64,000 nucleotides of DNA from Streptomyces sp. ML-6. GTDB taxonomy: Bacteria; Actinomycetota; Actinomycetes; Streptomycetales; Streptomycetaceae. The position numbers were made by a program, and so were the translations under genes. The notes beneath the pieces are model-generated. The model searched no databases and had not been told where the DNA came from. It saw nothing but the letters and a program-made list of their open reading frames with translations. Numbering within the stretch: the stretch's first letter is position 1; each line of letters starts with the position of its first letter. The stretch lies in the NCBI RefSeq assembly GCF_030116705.1, contig NZ_JAOTIK010000002.1, positions 930,001 to 994,000 on the forward strand, in the 5' to 3' direction. Shown here piece after piece: positions 26,488 to 34,513 of the stretch.

Positions 26488-26715
26488 TCAGGAGGCGTGG
26501 ACGAACCGGCCGCCGACGTACGTCCGCTCCACCCGGGCCCCGGCGATCTCCTCCGGCGGGGCCCGGGTGGAGGTCCCGGTCCAGGACCACCAGGCCGGAG
26601 AGGTTCCCGGGCGCAGGCTGCCGGTGTCGTCGTGGCCGTTCACATGGGCGGATCCGGCGGTGCGGGCGGTGCAGGCGGTCAGGGCGGTGGCGAGGTCGGC
26701 CGGAGGGGCGGCACG
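26488..26715 (-). pseudogene. Amidohydrolase (YtcJ-like) C-terminal remnant
   Basis: Two minus-strand frames together read LATALTACTARTAGSAHV, then SGLVVLDRDL in a shifted frame, then EEIAGARVERTYVGGRFVH and a stop. This is the end of a YtcJ-type amidohydrolase, where GxLxPGxxADLVVLD and a final YVGGRxVH are typical. The N-terminal 400 or more residues with the metal site are absent and there are at least two frame changes. The gene is dead. Confidence 0.6.
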
Positions 26716-26883
26716 ACGGCCCGATGCGTCGTGGACCCCGGTGGCCGGAAGTCGTCCGCGTTCGTGGGGTTCCCTCGACAACACGAGGAACAGTGTTCGA
26801 TCATGAGTACGGCATCGCGTGCTGGTCACCGACCGGGTGAGGCATGGAGGTGCAGCGAGATGCCTTGCGGAGGCATTCCGAAC

Positions 26884-27294
26884 ATGTCAGTCGAGTTGAA
26901 TCACACCATCATCCACGCCCGGGACAACCGGGAGTCCGCCGAGTTCCTGGCCCGAATCCTGGGGCTGGAGGTCGGAACGGAGTGGGGCCCGTTCATTCCG
27001 GTCGCCACCGACAACGGGGTCACCCTGGACTTCGCCACCGTTCCGGCGGAGTCGATCGTCATGCAGCACTACGCGTTCCTGATCTCGGACGAGGAGTTCG
27101 ACGCGGCCTTCACGCGGATCGAGGAGGCGGGTATCACGTACTACGCCGATCCGCATCTGAAGCAGCCGGGCGAGATCAACCGCCACTACGGCGGGCGCGG
27201 CCTGTATTTCCTGGATCCGGCCGGTCACGGCATGGAGATCATCACCCGCCCGTACGGCTACGAGCCGGAATCGACGGAGTCGACGGAGCCGTAG
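26884..27294 (+). CDS. VOC superfamily (glyoxalase/bleomycin resistance-like) protein
   Basis: 136 residues, one VOC unit made of two beta-alpha-beta-beta-beta modules: LNHTIIHARDNRESAEFLARI with the first metal His, then QHYAFLISDEEFDAAFTRIEEAG with the second His, and RGLYFLDPAGHGMEIITRPY with the Glu. Metal ligands are thus intact. Members include dioxygenases, isomerases and antibiotic-binding proteins; the substrate cannot be told. GGAGG lies 11 bases upstream of the ATG. Confidence 0.88.
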   Translation: MSVELNHTIIHARDNRESAEFLARILGLEVGTEWGPFIPVATDNGVTLDFATVPAESIVMQHYAFLISDEEFDAAFTRIEEAGITYYADPHLKQPGEINRHYGGRGLYFLDPAGHGMEIITRPYGYEPESTESTEP

Positions 27295-27692
27295 GACGGC
27301 GGGAGGACCGACGGTGTCGGCCGGGCCGGGGATCCGCCGCCCCGGTCGGCGCGCGGCGGTCGGCCCCGTGATGCTGCACCGCCGTTTCCGGGCGCAACGG
27401 GGAACGAACCGTCGGCATGGCGCACGGGGGAGCGGTTCGCCCCGGCGTGCCGCTTGATCGAGGGAAGAGAGTCCCGCTTCGAGGTGGTCGCCCGGAGCAA
27501 CGGGCTTGGCTCGGCCCCGCCGCCCACCCGCGCACCCTGATCCGCCGCGGGACGGGCATCACCCCGTCCGCGTAACGGCGCCGGTACGGACCGGTGCGGA
27601 CTGGTGCGGGCCGGAGGCGAACCGGGTCCGAGGCCTGTCGCTGGGGCCGAACGCGTTCCCGGAGTGCCGGGCCGTGGCCGTGGGGGAGGCGG
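27295..27692. other. Gene-free gap
   Basis: About 400 bases between convergent genes. I see no coding frame with protein-like composition, no strong dyad and no tandem array. Confidence 0.5.
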
Positions 27693-28394
27693 TCACGCCG
27701 GCAGCCGGACGGCTCCTGAACGGTCGTCGGCGTTGCGGCCGTTGTCCTCCTCGTCGGTCCTGACGGCGGTCACCTTGCCGGTGGTCGCGTCGACCGTGAC
27801 CTCGTGGTCCCTGCCCTTGTCCTTGTCCTTGGGGTTCGTGACGTCGATGTGCCAGGCAGGAGTGGTGCCGTGGTCCTTCTCGAGGCCGGCGGAGGTCGCG
27901 GTGCCGCTGACCTCGTCCAGGGCCGCGTCGACGGCCTTGGCCAGGTCGGTCTTGGCGGACTTCGCCAGGGCGGCGTCGTAACTGCGGTCGTCGGGGTCCT
28001 GGTCCTTGTCCGTGCGGGTGGCGGTGACCTTGCCATCGGTCGCGTCGACGGTGACCTCGTGCTCGGTGCCGTCGGAGGCCGTCACGTCGATCTTCCAGAC
28101 CGGTTTGTCCATGCTGCCGTCCAGGTCGGCCGCGGTGACCGTGCCGGCGACGGACTTCTCGGCGGCTTCGGCAGCCTGCTTGATGTCCACCTTGGCGTTC
28201 TTGATCAACGCGTCGTCGTTGTCGTCGTTGTCGGTGCCCGGCAGGGCGGCGACGACGCCTGTCCGGACACCGCTACCGGCGTCCGAGGGAGAAGCGGCGG
28301 TCGTGGCTGCGGCGCCGCCGATCGCCGCGGTGGCGGCAAGCACGGCGGCGACCGTGCGACGCCTGCCGACCGGGGCGCGCTCGAGGGATTTCAT
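27693..28394 (-). CDS. Secreted protein with two PepSY domains
   Basis: 233 residues. A signal peptide (RAPVGRRRTVAAVLAATAAIGGAA) is followed by two homologous PepSY units. Each has a helix with lysines (AAEAAEKSVAGTVTAADL; AVDAALDEVSGTATSAGL), then WKIDVTASDGTEHEVTVDA or WHIDVTNPKDKDKG, then a DGKVTA/TGKVTA turn. PepSY domains bind or inhibit proteases or act as periplasmic regulators. The mature protein is very Asp/Lys-rich. AGGGA lies nine bases before the ATG at 28394. The gene is divergent from the beta-helix gene. Confidence 0.88.
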   Translation of the reverse strand: MKSLERAPVGRRRTVAAVLAATAAIGGAAATTAASPSDAGSGVRTGVVAALPGTDNDDNDDALIKNAKVDIKQAAEAAEKSVAGTVTAADLDGSMDKPVWKIDVTASDGTEHEVTVDATDGKVTATRTDKDQDPDDRSYDAALAKSAKTDLAKAVDAALDEVSGTATSAGLEKDHGTTPAWHIDVTNPKDKDKGRDHEVTVDATTGKVTAVRTDEEDNGRNADDRSGAVRLPA

Positions 28395-28680
28395 GGGGAT
28401 GGCTCCCTTCGCTCGGGACATGTGCTCCTGAGGTCCTCCGCCGCTGTTCCTGAAGTCCTCCGCTGCGGGCGAGCAACGTCGGGGGATTCGACCGGAGCGG
28501 GCAAATCCCCAACAAAAGCCATTTTCCGCCCATCCGGGTGTTGCTGCACTGGCGCACTGTCGCGCCGTCGGACTGCCGCCCGGCACTGACCCGCCCGGCG
28601 CACGGTTGTCCGGTGCACGGCTGCCCGGGACACAGTCGTCCGGTGCCACGGCAGCTCGGTGCCACGGCCCTCCGGCCAGG

Positions 28681-28711
28681 TGTCCGGGGCTGTCCGGGAC
28701 AGCCCCGGACA
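28681..28711. promoter_or_regulatory. 31-bp near-perfect palindrome
   Basis: TGTCCGGGGCTGTCC and its exact complement flank one central G. It lies about 120 bases before the beta-helix gene and 290 before the PepSY gene. It may be an operator or a strong hairpin. The surrounding 28560-28680 is rich in CCGGTGCCACGG-like repeats. The gap holds no other gene. Confidence 0.55.
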
Positions 28712-28829
28712 GCGCGGAACGCTTGTGGTGCGGATACGGGCCCGGCAGCGTTCCTGTCGCACGGCCGGAAAAGGGGCGGACTTCCCGCCCCGCCGTGCCT
28801 CGCATGATTTTGGACCAGGGGGTACATCC

Positions 28830-29894
28830 ATGCGCAAACACCTGAGCATCGGCCTGCTGTGCCTGGCGACGGCCGGCGTGATGGCGGCTCCCGGCGGGGC
28901 CGGGGCACTGGCCGCCCCGGCCGGGGGCGAAGACATCACCGTCTACGTCGGCCCCGGCGGGACCTCGTTCGCCGGGCTCTCGGGGAAGCCGCTCCGACAG
29001 GCGGCGTCCGGAGCCGGCCGCACGGCACGGAACCCGGTCGGCTCGCTGCGTGACGCGCAGGCCGTGCTCGCGGCCGGGCACACCAGGAACGCGACGATCC
29101 TGCTCCGCGGCGGCACCTACGACGACGCAGGGGTGGAATGGGCGCCGGGCATCGCCGACGGCACGGTCACCGTCAGGGCCCAGCCGGGAACGGGCCCCGT
29201 CACGTTCGACGGGCGGAAGGCCAAGGCCGGGTACTGGACGAAGGTCGGCCCGAAGTCGCCCAAGCTGAACTTCCAGGGGCCGTACACCGTGCAGCGCTAC
29301 GGCGACGGCGGGATCAAGGCCACGGGGACCAAGAAGGACGGCCCGGTCAGGGGACTCGTGGTCAACGGGATCACCTTCAAGCAGATCGGCAACGCCTGGG
29401 TCAAGGGCGGCAAGGGCTTTGCCGGAGTGCACCTGAACTACGTGTCGAAGGCGAAGATCACCAAGAACCGGTTCCTCAATCTCGAGAACAAGACAAACCG
29501 GGGAAACACCCACGGCGTCTACCTCGCCTTCAACCAGACGCAGCGGACTCCGGGGAGCAACGGAAACACCGTGGCGGGGAACACCTTCAAGGTCATCTCC
29601 GGCGATCCGGTCCGCGCCAGCGACGGCAGCAGCGGCAACAAGGTCCGGGACAACACCTTCGCGAAGGGGCGTGACTACCGGGGCAAGATCCGGGGCAACG
29701 GCAACTACGGGATGTTCACCTACTGGGTGTTCCCGAGGGCCAACACGTGCGGAAAGGGCGGCAACACGTTCTCGGGCAACACCTACACCGTGAACTACTA
29801 CAACGTGAAGGCGCCGGCCGTCCGCTCCGGGTCCGACACCAGCCGTACCTGCAAGTCCGTCAAGGCCACGGGCCACAACCGCTACAAGCGGTAG
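28830..29894 (+). CDS. Secreted right-handed beta-helix protein
   Basis: 354 residues. Signal peptide of about 30 residues (LSIGLLCLATAGVMAAPGGAGALA). Mature part begins EDITVYVGPGGTSF, then GSLRDAQAVLAAGHTRNATILLRGGTY, the entry typical of pectate-lyase-like and chondroitinase B-like parallel beta-helices. Then come repeated coils (KITKNRFLNLEN, GNTVAGNTFKVIS, GNKVRDNTFAKG, GNTFSGNTYTVN). Two cysteines near the C terminus may form a disulfide. It could be a polysaccharide lyase or simply bind carbohydrate; no catalytic triad is certain. ATG at 28830 follows CAGGGGG. Confidence 0.85.
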   Translation: MRKHLSIGLLCLATAGVMAAPGGAGALAAPAGGEDITVYVGPGGTSFAGLSGKPLRQAASGAGRTARNPVGSLRDAQAVLAAGHTRNATILLRGGTYDDAGVEWAPGIADGTVTVRAQPGTGPVTFDGRKAKAGYWTKVGPKSPKLNFQGPYTVQRYGDGGIKATGTKKDGPVRGLVVNGITFKQIGNAWVKGGKGFAGVHLNYVSKAKITKNRFLNLENKTNRGNTHGVYLAFNQTQRTPGSNGNTVAGNTFKVISGDPVRASDGSSGNKVRDNTFAKGRDYRGKIRGNGNYGMFTYWVFPRANTCGKGGNTFSGNTYTVNYYNVKAPAVRSGSDTSRTCKSVKATGHNRYKR

Positions 29895-30180
29895 GACGTG
29901 ATGGAAGTGCCGGTCGCGGGCCGCCCGTCCGGGACCGCGACCGGCACGACCACTCCATGGCAGACGCCGTGACAAGCCCGGGGTGGTCCTGTAACGGCCC
30001 GGCTCGGCCCGGCCCTCCGGCCGCTTCGTCGGAGTGAGGCGCGCGGCCTGCTCGCGAGAGCCGGTGCACCGCTCCGCGCCACCCTGCTGTCGATATTCTC
30101 CGCCGTCTCCGGCACGGACATCACGGGGGCCGCTTTGCCAGCCATTCAAGGACGAAGAGCAGGCGGAGAGGGCAGCACAG

Positions 30181-30906
30181 GTGACGCTGCAGGACGGGGA
30201 TCCGCTTTCCATCGGCGCGTACACGCTGGAGGGCGGACTCGGGGCCGGTGGCATGGGGGTGGTCCACCGTGCCCGTCCGCTGCCCGGCCCCCGCGACCGC
30301 TGCCCGGGCGTGCGCCGGACAGGGCGCACACCGGTTCGGCACAACGGGTACCGCCGCTCCCTCACCCGGCACGGCCGAATCGTGACCTACCGGCCCCGTG
30401 AACCCGTCCGGATCCTGAAGAGCATGGGGGACACCGAAAACACACCAGGTCCGGACAACACCGACGACATGTTCCGCGCCCTCCTGGAGGGCGCCGTCGC
30501 CCCACGCCCGCCCGATCCGCCCGACTGCCCCTTCTGCGACCTCCGTCAGGACCGCTACCCCACCCTCCACGCGGGTCACTGGATCCTCCTCGAACCCCGC
30601 GTCCTCGTCCCCGCCCACACCGTGCCCCCACGACGGCGCTGGATCATCACCATGGACGGGGCCGCCATGAACCCGTGGGACGCGGAACCCCTTCCCGGTA
30701 CCCGGTGCCGCATCGCGCACCACACGGTCTGTCCCCGCCTCCGGCCCGAGGACCCCTGGCCGTGGGCCACCGCGCTCCGGCGGGAGAACGACCGCAGGAC
30801 GCAGCGCCTGTTCGACCTCCCCGACCACCGGGGGCTTCGCGACGACTGGGACCACCGCGACGACTGGGACCTTCCTGATGACCGGGGCCTTCCGGACACG
30901 GGCTGA
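30181..30906 (+). CDS. DUF6083 protein with fused Ser/Thr kinase P-loop fragment
   Basis: The frame is open from the GTG at 30181 (GGAGAGGG upstream) for 241 codons. Residues 1-32 are the start of a Ser/Thr protein kinase: DPLSIGAYTLEGGLGAGGMGV, with the glycine loop, but nothing of the rest of the kinase follows. About 50 linker residues lead to DUF6083 from an internal ATG at 30424: PDCPFCDLRQDRYPTLHAG, HWILLEPRVLVPAHTVPPRRRW, NPWDAEPLPGTRCRIAHHTVC, QRLFDLP. DUF6083 has a CxxC pair and unknown function. The C terminus is a DDW repeat. The fusion may come from a deletion, or translation may start at 30424 (160 residues). Confidence 0.65.
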   Translation: MTLQDGDPLSIGAYTLEGGLGAGGMGVVHRARPLPGPRDRCPGVRRTGRTPVRHNGYRRSLTRHGRIVTYRPREPVRILKSMGDTENTPGPDNTDDMFRALLEGAVAPRPPDPPDCPFCDLRQDRYPTLHAGHWILLEPRVLVPAHTVPPRRRWIITMDGAAMNPWDAEPLPGTRCRIAHHTVCPRLRPEDPWPWATALRRENDRRTQRLFDLPDHRGLRDDWDHRDDWDLPDDRGLPDTG

Positions 30907-30947
30907 CGGACGCCCACGGCCTTGGCCACGACCGCCCTCGTGGGGTC

Positions 30948-31967
30948 TCAGGGACGCAGGACGCGCCGGAGCCAGCGGGTACGGGCATCGAGGGCGTCCC
31001 GGCTGAGGGCCGCCTGCGGCGCGAGGGTGTCGAAGCCGTGGAAGGCACCGGGCCATACGTGCAGTTCGGCCCGGCCCCCGGCCCGCCAGATCGCATGGGC
31101 GTAGGCCACGCTCTCGTCCCTGAAGGTCTCGGCCGAACCGACGTCGAGGTAGGCCGGGGGCAGCCCGGACAGATCCGTCGCACGGGCGGGAGCCGCGTAG
31201 GGCGGCAGGTCCGCGGCGCCGTACCGGTCGCCCAACAACGCCTGCCACGCGGTCGCGTTGGAGGTCCGGTCCCAGGTGTCGACACCGGCCATCTGATGGC
31301 TGGAGAAGGTGTTCCCGCGGTCGTCGAGCATCGGGCACAGGAGCAACTGCCCGATCGGCGTGGGCCCGCCCCGGTCACGGGTGAGCAGGGCGAGCGCCGC
31401 GGCGAGTCCGCCACCGGCGCTCTTCCCCCCGACGACGACGCGGTCCGCGTCGATGCCGAGTTTGTCCGCGTGCGCGACCACGTGGACGAAACCGGCGTAA
31501 CAGTCCTCCAGCGGGGCGGGGTGCCGCACCCGCGGTGCCAGCCGGTACTCGACGGAGACGACAGCCAGCCCCAGCGGGAGAGCCCATGCGCGCAGCAGCC
31601 GAGGAAGCACGGACCACGCGTTGCCCATGATCATCCCGCCGCCGTGCATGTAGTACAGCAGGGGCAGCGGCCCGGTGGTCCCGGCGGGCCGCGCGCTCAC
31701 GAGCGTCACGTCCTGCCCGCCCGCCGCTCCCGGCACCCGTAACTCCTCCACCTCGAAGCGGCCGTCGGCCCGGAGCTCCCGGACCGTCGGCCGGGGCCGG
31801 GCCGAGGCGTCCCGCTCCTGCCGGGAGGCGAGGTTCTCCGGGGTGAACGGCTCCCTCGCCCCGCCCCCCGAATCCGCCAGCGCCGCGCCCAGTTCGGGGT
31901 CGAAAGGAGGAACGTTCCGGGCCGCCGGGACGGGGCCGGCCTTCGGTGATGTGCCGTCGACGCTCAT
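30948..31967 (-). CDS. Alpha/beta hydrolase fold-3 (HSL family) esterase
   Basis: 339 residues. The hormone-sensitive-lipase oxyanion motif is YYMHGGGMIMG near 123. The nucleophile elbow is GGKSAGGGLAAAL near 200, where GDSAGG is usual, so Asp is replaced by Lys. Later come YLDVGSAETFRDE, with the catalytic Asp region, and WPGAFHGFD with the His. It should hydrolyse acyl esters in the cytoplasm. I chose the ATG at 31967 because upstream residues do not align with this family; no clear ribosome binding site is seen. Confidence 0.85.
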   Translation of the reverse strand: MSVDGTSPKAGPVPAARNVPPFDPELGAALADSGGGAREPFTPENLASRQERDASARPRPTVRELRADGRFEVEELRVPGAAGGQDVTLVSARPAGTTGPLPLLYYMHGGGMIMGNAWSVLPRLLRAWALPLGLAVVSVEYRLAPRVRHPAPLEDCYAGFVHVVAHADKLGIDADRVVVGGKSAGGGLAAALALLTRDRGGPTPIGQLLLCPMLDDRGNTFSSHQMAGVDTWDRTSNATAWQALLGDRYGAADLPPYAAPARATDLSGLPPAYLDVGSAETFRDESVAYAHAIWRAGGRAELHVWPGAFHGFDTLAPQAALSRDALDARTRWLRRVLRP

Positions 31968-32063
31968 GCCGGGAAAGTACCGGGAGTGTGCCGGGTACGC
32001 ATTGGGGATGTACCGCCCAAGTATCCGGCCCTGCCGATCCGGTGGCCGGGCGGGGAACACCGG

Positions 32064-32636
32064 TCAGGTGCGGCGCGTGGCGATGATCACCGAACTGGTG
32101 GGTGTCGTGAGCAACTCGGTGGCCTCCAGGGCCGGATGCGTGAGGTAGAACAGCCGCAGATCGTCCACCTCGCCCTCGAAGCGGGGCGGCCAGTGCGGCG
32201 AGGGGGTGAAGTCGTCCAGGACGAGCAGGCCCCCGGGAGCGAGATGCTCGACGACCTTTTGGGCGTCGTCGCGCTTGCCCCCGCCGTCGCAGAAGAAGAC
32301 GTCGAACGGGGCGTGCTGATCGAGCAGCCGCCAGTCCCCGGTGAGAACGCTGACGCGCTCGTCGTCCGCGAAGATCCCGGCCGCCCGGCGGGCCAGCGCC
32401 TCGTCGCGCTCCACGGTGACCAGCCGCGCGCCGGGACCGAGACCACTGTGCAGCCAGGCGGTGCCCACTCCCGAGCCGGTACCGCTCTCCGCGAGGACCC
32501 CGTGGGGCTTCGAGGCGGCGGCCAGCCCGAGCAGCCTGCCCACTTCGGGGATGCAGCTCTTCTTGAACCCCATCTCGGAGGCGACCCGCTCCGCAGCCAC
32601 CACACGGGACGGAACCCCACGTTCTGCCATGACCAT
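32064..32636 (-). CDS. O-methyltransferase-like SAM-dependent enzyme
   Basis: 190 residues. LAESGTGSGVGTAWLHSGL is the SAM-binding motif I, LVTVERDEALARRAAGIF motif II, FDVFFCDGGGKRDD motif IV and LVLDDFTPSP motif V. This order matches the Methyltransf_24/O-methyltransferase group. The substrate is unknown. ATG at 32636 with AAAGGAGA 6 bases before. A 10-bp inverted repeat lies directly upstream of this binding site and could control translation or transcription. Confidence 0.85.
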   Translation of the reverse strand: MVMAERGVPSRVVAAERVASEMGFKKSCIPEVGRLLGLAAASKPHGVLAESGTGSGVGTAWLHSGLGPGARLVTVERDEALARRAAGIFADDERVSVLTGDWRLLDQHAPFDVFFCDGGGKRDDAQKVVEHLAPGGLLVLDDFTPSPHWPPRFEGEVDDLRLFYLTHPALEATELLTTPTSSVIIATRRT

Positions 32637-32649
32637 GCTCTCTCCTTTC

Positions 32650-32675
32650 TGTCATCGCGCGATCACGCGATGACA
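32650..32675. promoter_or_regulatory. Inverted repeat touching the O-methyltransferase leader
   Basis: TGTCATCGCG and its exact complement CGCGATGACA flank CGATCA, a few bases before the ribosome binding site. It could be an operator near the start of transcription or an mRNA hairpin. Confidence 0.5.
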
Positions 32676-32757
32676 TGATCAAGAGGCTATCGACGGACGG
32701 CGACGTCCGTACGGGGTTTCGCCCGGCAGGGGCGGGGTCGGCAGTTACCCGGCACGG

Positions 32758-32997
32758 TTGATGGATGGAATGGCGCGTCCCGCCGGCACATTGCCCGTGC
32801 CGTGCCCCCTGGAGGAGTACTTCGAGTTCGACGTCGACGGCTGCGCGACGATGCTCCTGCCACCTTTCTCCGGCATCCACCCGACCGCCGGGGTGGCGGA
32901 GGACGAGCCGTTGACGATCGGCTACCCGGTCCACCGCCCGCTGGAGGGCCTGCCCCCGAGGGTGGTGTGCCACGGGGGTTTGGAGTGCCCGGAATGA
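32758..32997 (+). CDS. Hypothetical protein, 79 residues
   Basis: Not recognised. The middle (PLEEYFEFDVDGCATMLLPPFSGIHPT) looks like a real folded segment and the third-position GC is high. The start may be the ATG at 32758, 32761 or 32770. It lies 46 bases before the GNAT gene and may be its operon partner. Confidence 0.4.
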   Translation: MMDGMARPAGTLPVPCPLEEYFEFDVDGCATMLLPPFSGIHPTAGVAEDEPLTIGYPVHRPLEGLPPRVVCHGGLECPE

Positions 32998-33042
32998 ACC
33001 GTCACGGCCCCGCAGGTCCCCTCGCCGCACAGGTGACCGTCC

Positions 33043-33674
33043 ATGCCTGAACCCCACCCGCTCCTGGCCCACTTCACCGACGCCTCCGACGGCCGGTTCC
33101 CGTCGTGCGACGGTGGGGTGACCGTGCTGCCGCCGCTGCCCGGAGGGCTGGAATGTTCCGTCGCCTTCACCGGGCACGCGGTCGTCGCCACCGCCCTGTC
33201 CGCGGCAGAGGTGCACGCCGGACGGCCCGACGGCTTCGGCGCCTCCCTGGCGCCCGACTTCCTCCGTCGCCTCGCCGGCCCCGACGGCTGGATCGACACC
33301 GTCGACGTCACCCTCACCGCACGCGGCACCGGCGGCCCGCCCCGCCCCGCCTCGCCGAACGGACGGAGGGAACGGACACCCACCCCCGCGTCCTCCGCGC
33401 CCGTGAACTGCGGGACGACGTCACGGTCCACGGCGACGAACGGGGCATCGTCACCCTGGCCCACGGCCTTGCCGGACGCCGCGAGCTGAGCATCGAACTC
33501 CATGCCCCGCACGACGCGGGCCGGGGCCGCGGGCGCGGCCTCCTCGCCGACGCGCTCTCCCTCGTACCGGAGGGCGAACCGGTCTTCGCCGCCGTCGCCC
33601 CGGGCAACGCCCGCTCGCTGCGCGCCTTCCTGGCCTGCGGTTTCATTCCGGTCGGCAGCGAAGTGATCCTGTGA
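33043..33674 (+). pseudogene. GNAT acetyltransferase, frameshifted
   Basis: From the ATG at 33043 the protein reads HPLLAHFTDASDGRFP, CSVAFTGHAVVATALSAAEVH and IDTVDVTLTARGTGG. Near 33335-33352, within a CCCGCCCCGCC tract, the homology moves to the next frame: LAERTEGTDTHPRV, ELSIELHAPHDAGRGRGRGLL, AVAPGNARSLRAFLACGF. The second half has the GNAT acetyl-CoA loop (RGRGLLADAL) and the conserved NARSLRAFLACGF. Corrected length is about 210 residues. It is either a true break or a sequencing error in a C-rich run. Confidence 0.75.
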
Positions 33675-34129
33675 CCACGGCACCGGGGCGTCCGGACGCC
33701 GGGATGCCGGTCGGGGCTTGGCAGAATGACCCCGTGAGTTCGAACGAGGACCGGATCGCGCAGGCCGAACGCCACTTCGGAGTCCGCTTCCCCGAGGACT
33801 ACCGGCACTTCCTGATGACGGAGGGAAGCATGAGCCGGTTCGTGCCCCCGGCGGACGACTTCCTGATGATCAACGCCGTCGCGGAGCTCATCGGGGTCAA
33901 CGAAGCCGGTGAGTTCCAGGAACGCTTCCCGGGCAGCCTCGTCATCGGTGGGGACGGAAGCCGCGAAATGCTCACCTACGACTTCCAGCAGGACCCTCCG
34001 CCGCTGGTCCTCCTCGACGTCTCCGCCCAGGACTGGTCGTCCGCCGTCCCCCAGGCACCCTCGCTGTCCGACCTGCTCGGACGGTTTCCCGAAACCGGAT
34101 GGAAGTGGGACGACTCCGACCCCGCGTGA
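33671..34129 (+). CDS. SMI1/KNR4 family protein (third)
   Basis: 152 residues from the GTG at 33671, which overlaps the stop of the GNAT gene (GTGA); a GTG at 33734 is an alternative. The core EDRIAQAERHFGVRFPEDYRHFLM is a textbook SUKH start. Then come LMINAVAELIGVNEAGEFQE and FPETGWKWDD. It is distinct from the two members at the left end. It could be an immunity protein, but no toxin gene is near; the coupling to an acetyltransferase gene is the only context. Confidence 0.85.
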   Translation: MTTAPGRPDAGMPVGAWQNDPVSSNEDRIAQAERHFGVRFPEDYRHFLMTEGSMSRFVPPADDFLMINAVAELIGVNEAGEFQERFPGSLVIGGDGSREMLTYDFQQDPPPLVLLDVSAQDWSSAVPQAPSLSDLLGRFPETGWKWDDSDPA

Positions 34130-34149
34130 CGTCATCGGGCACACCCTCC

Positions 34150-34370
34150 GCTCGACGTGCCCGAGAGAGGGTGGGGGCCCCGCCGAGGGGCCGGGGTACC
34201 TGACTCGCCGCGCCGCGAGGCGGGGGGGCGAGGACGGCGGCTCCCTCCTGTCCTACGTGCACGACCCCGGCGGCAGCGCGCGAGCGACCTGGTGATCCTG
34301 CCCGCGCAGGACTTCACCGGCCGCCTCTGGCCCGTGGCCATCTCCCGGGACGGGTACCGCCGGGCCGGTT
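34150..34370 (+). pseudogene. Carotenoid oxygenase C-terminal remnant
   Basis: Across two frames I can read [17 protein letters not shown] and then [13 protein letters not shown]. Carotenoid cleavage oxygenases end with an EDxGWLLSFVYD...SDLVILDAxDFTGxPVA block, so this is their tail with a frame change near 34290 and loss of everything before and after it. The iron-binding histidines are not present. Confidence 0.5.
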
Positions 34371-34513
34371 CGTCGGAGCATGGGGTCCTCGTTTCCCCCC
34401 GTGCGCAGGTGGGGCTGCCCACAGGACCGACCGGCCTGCTGCCCGGATGGTCTGTCCGACTCGGCACGACGAGGCTGAACGCACAGGATCCACCAAGCAA
34501 AAGGAACCCACCC

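Noticed and set aside
28395..30365. Upstream extension of the minus-strand PepSY frame to 890 codons
   Set aside because: The extension is antisense to the beta-helix gene; a signal peptide begins at 28394.
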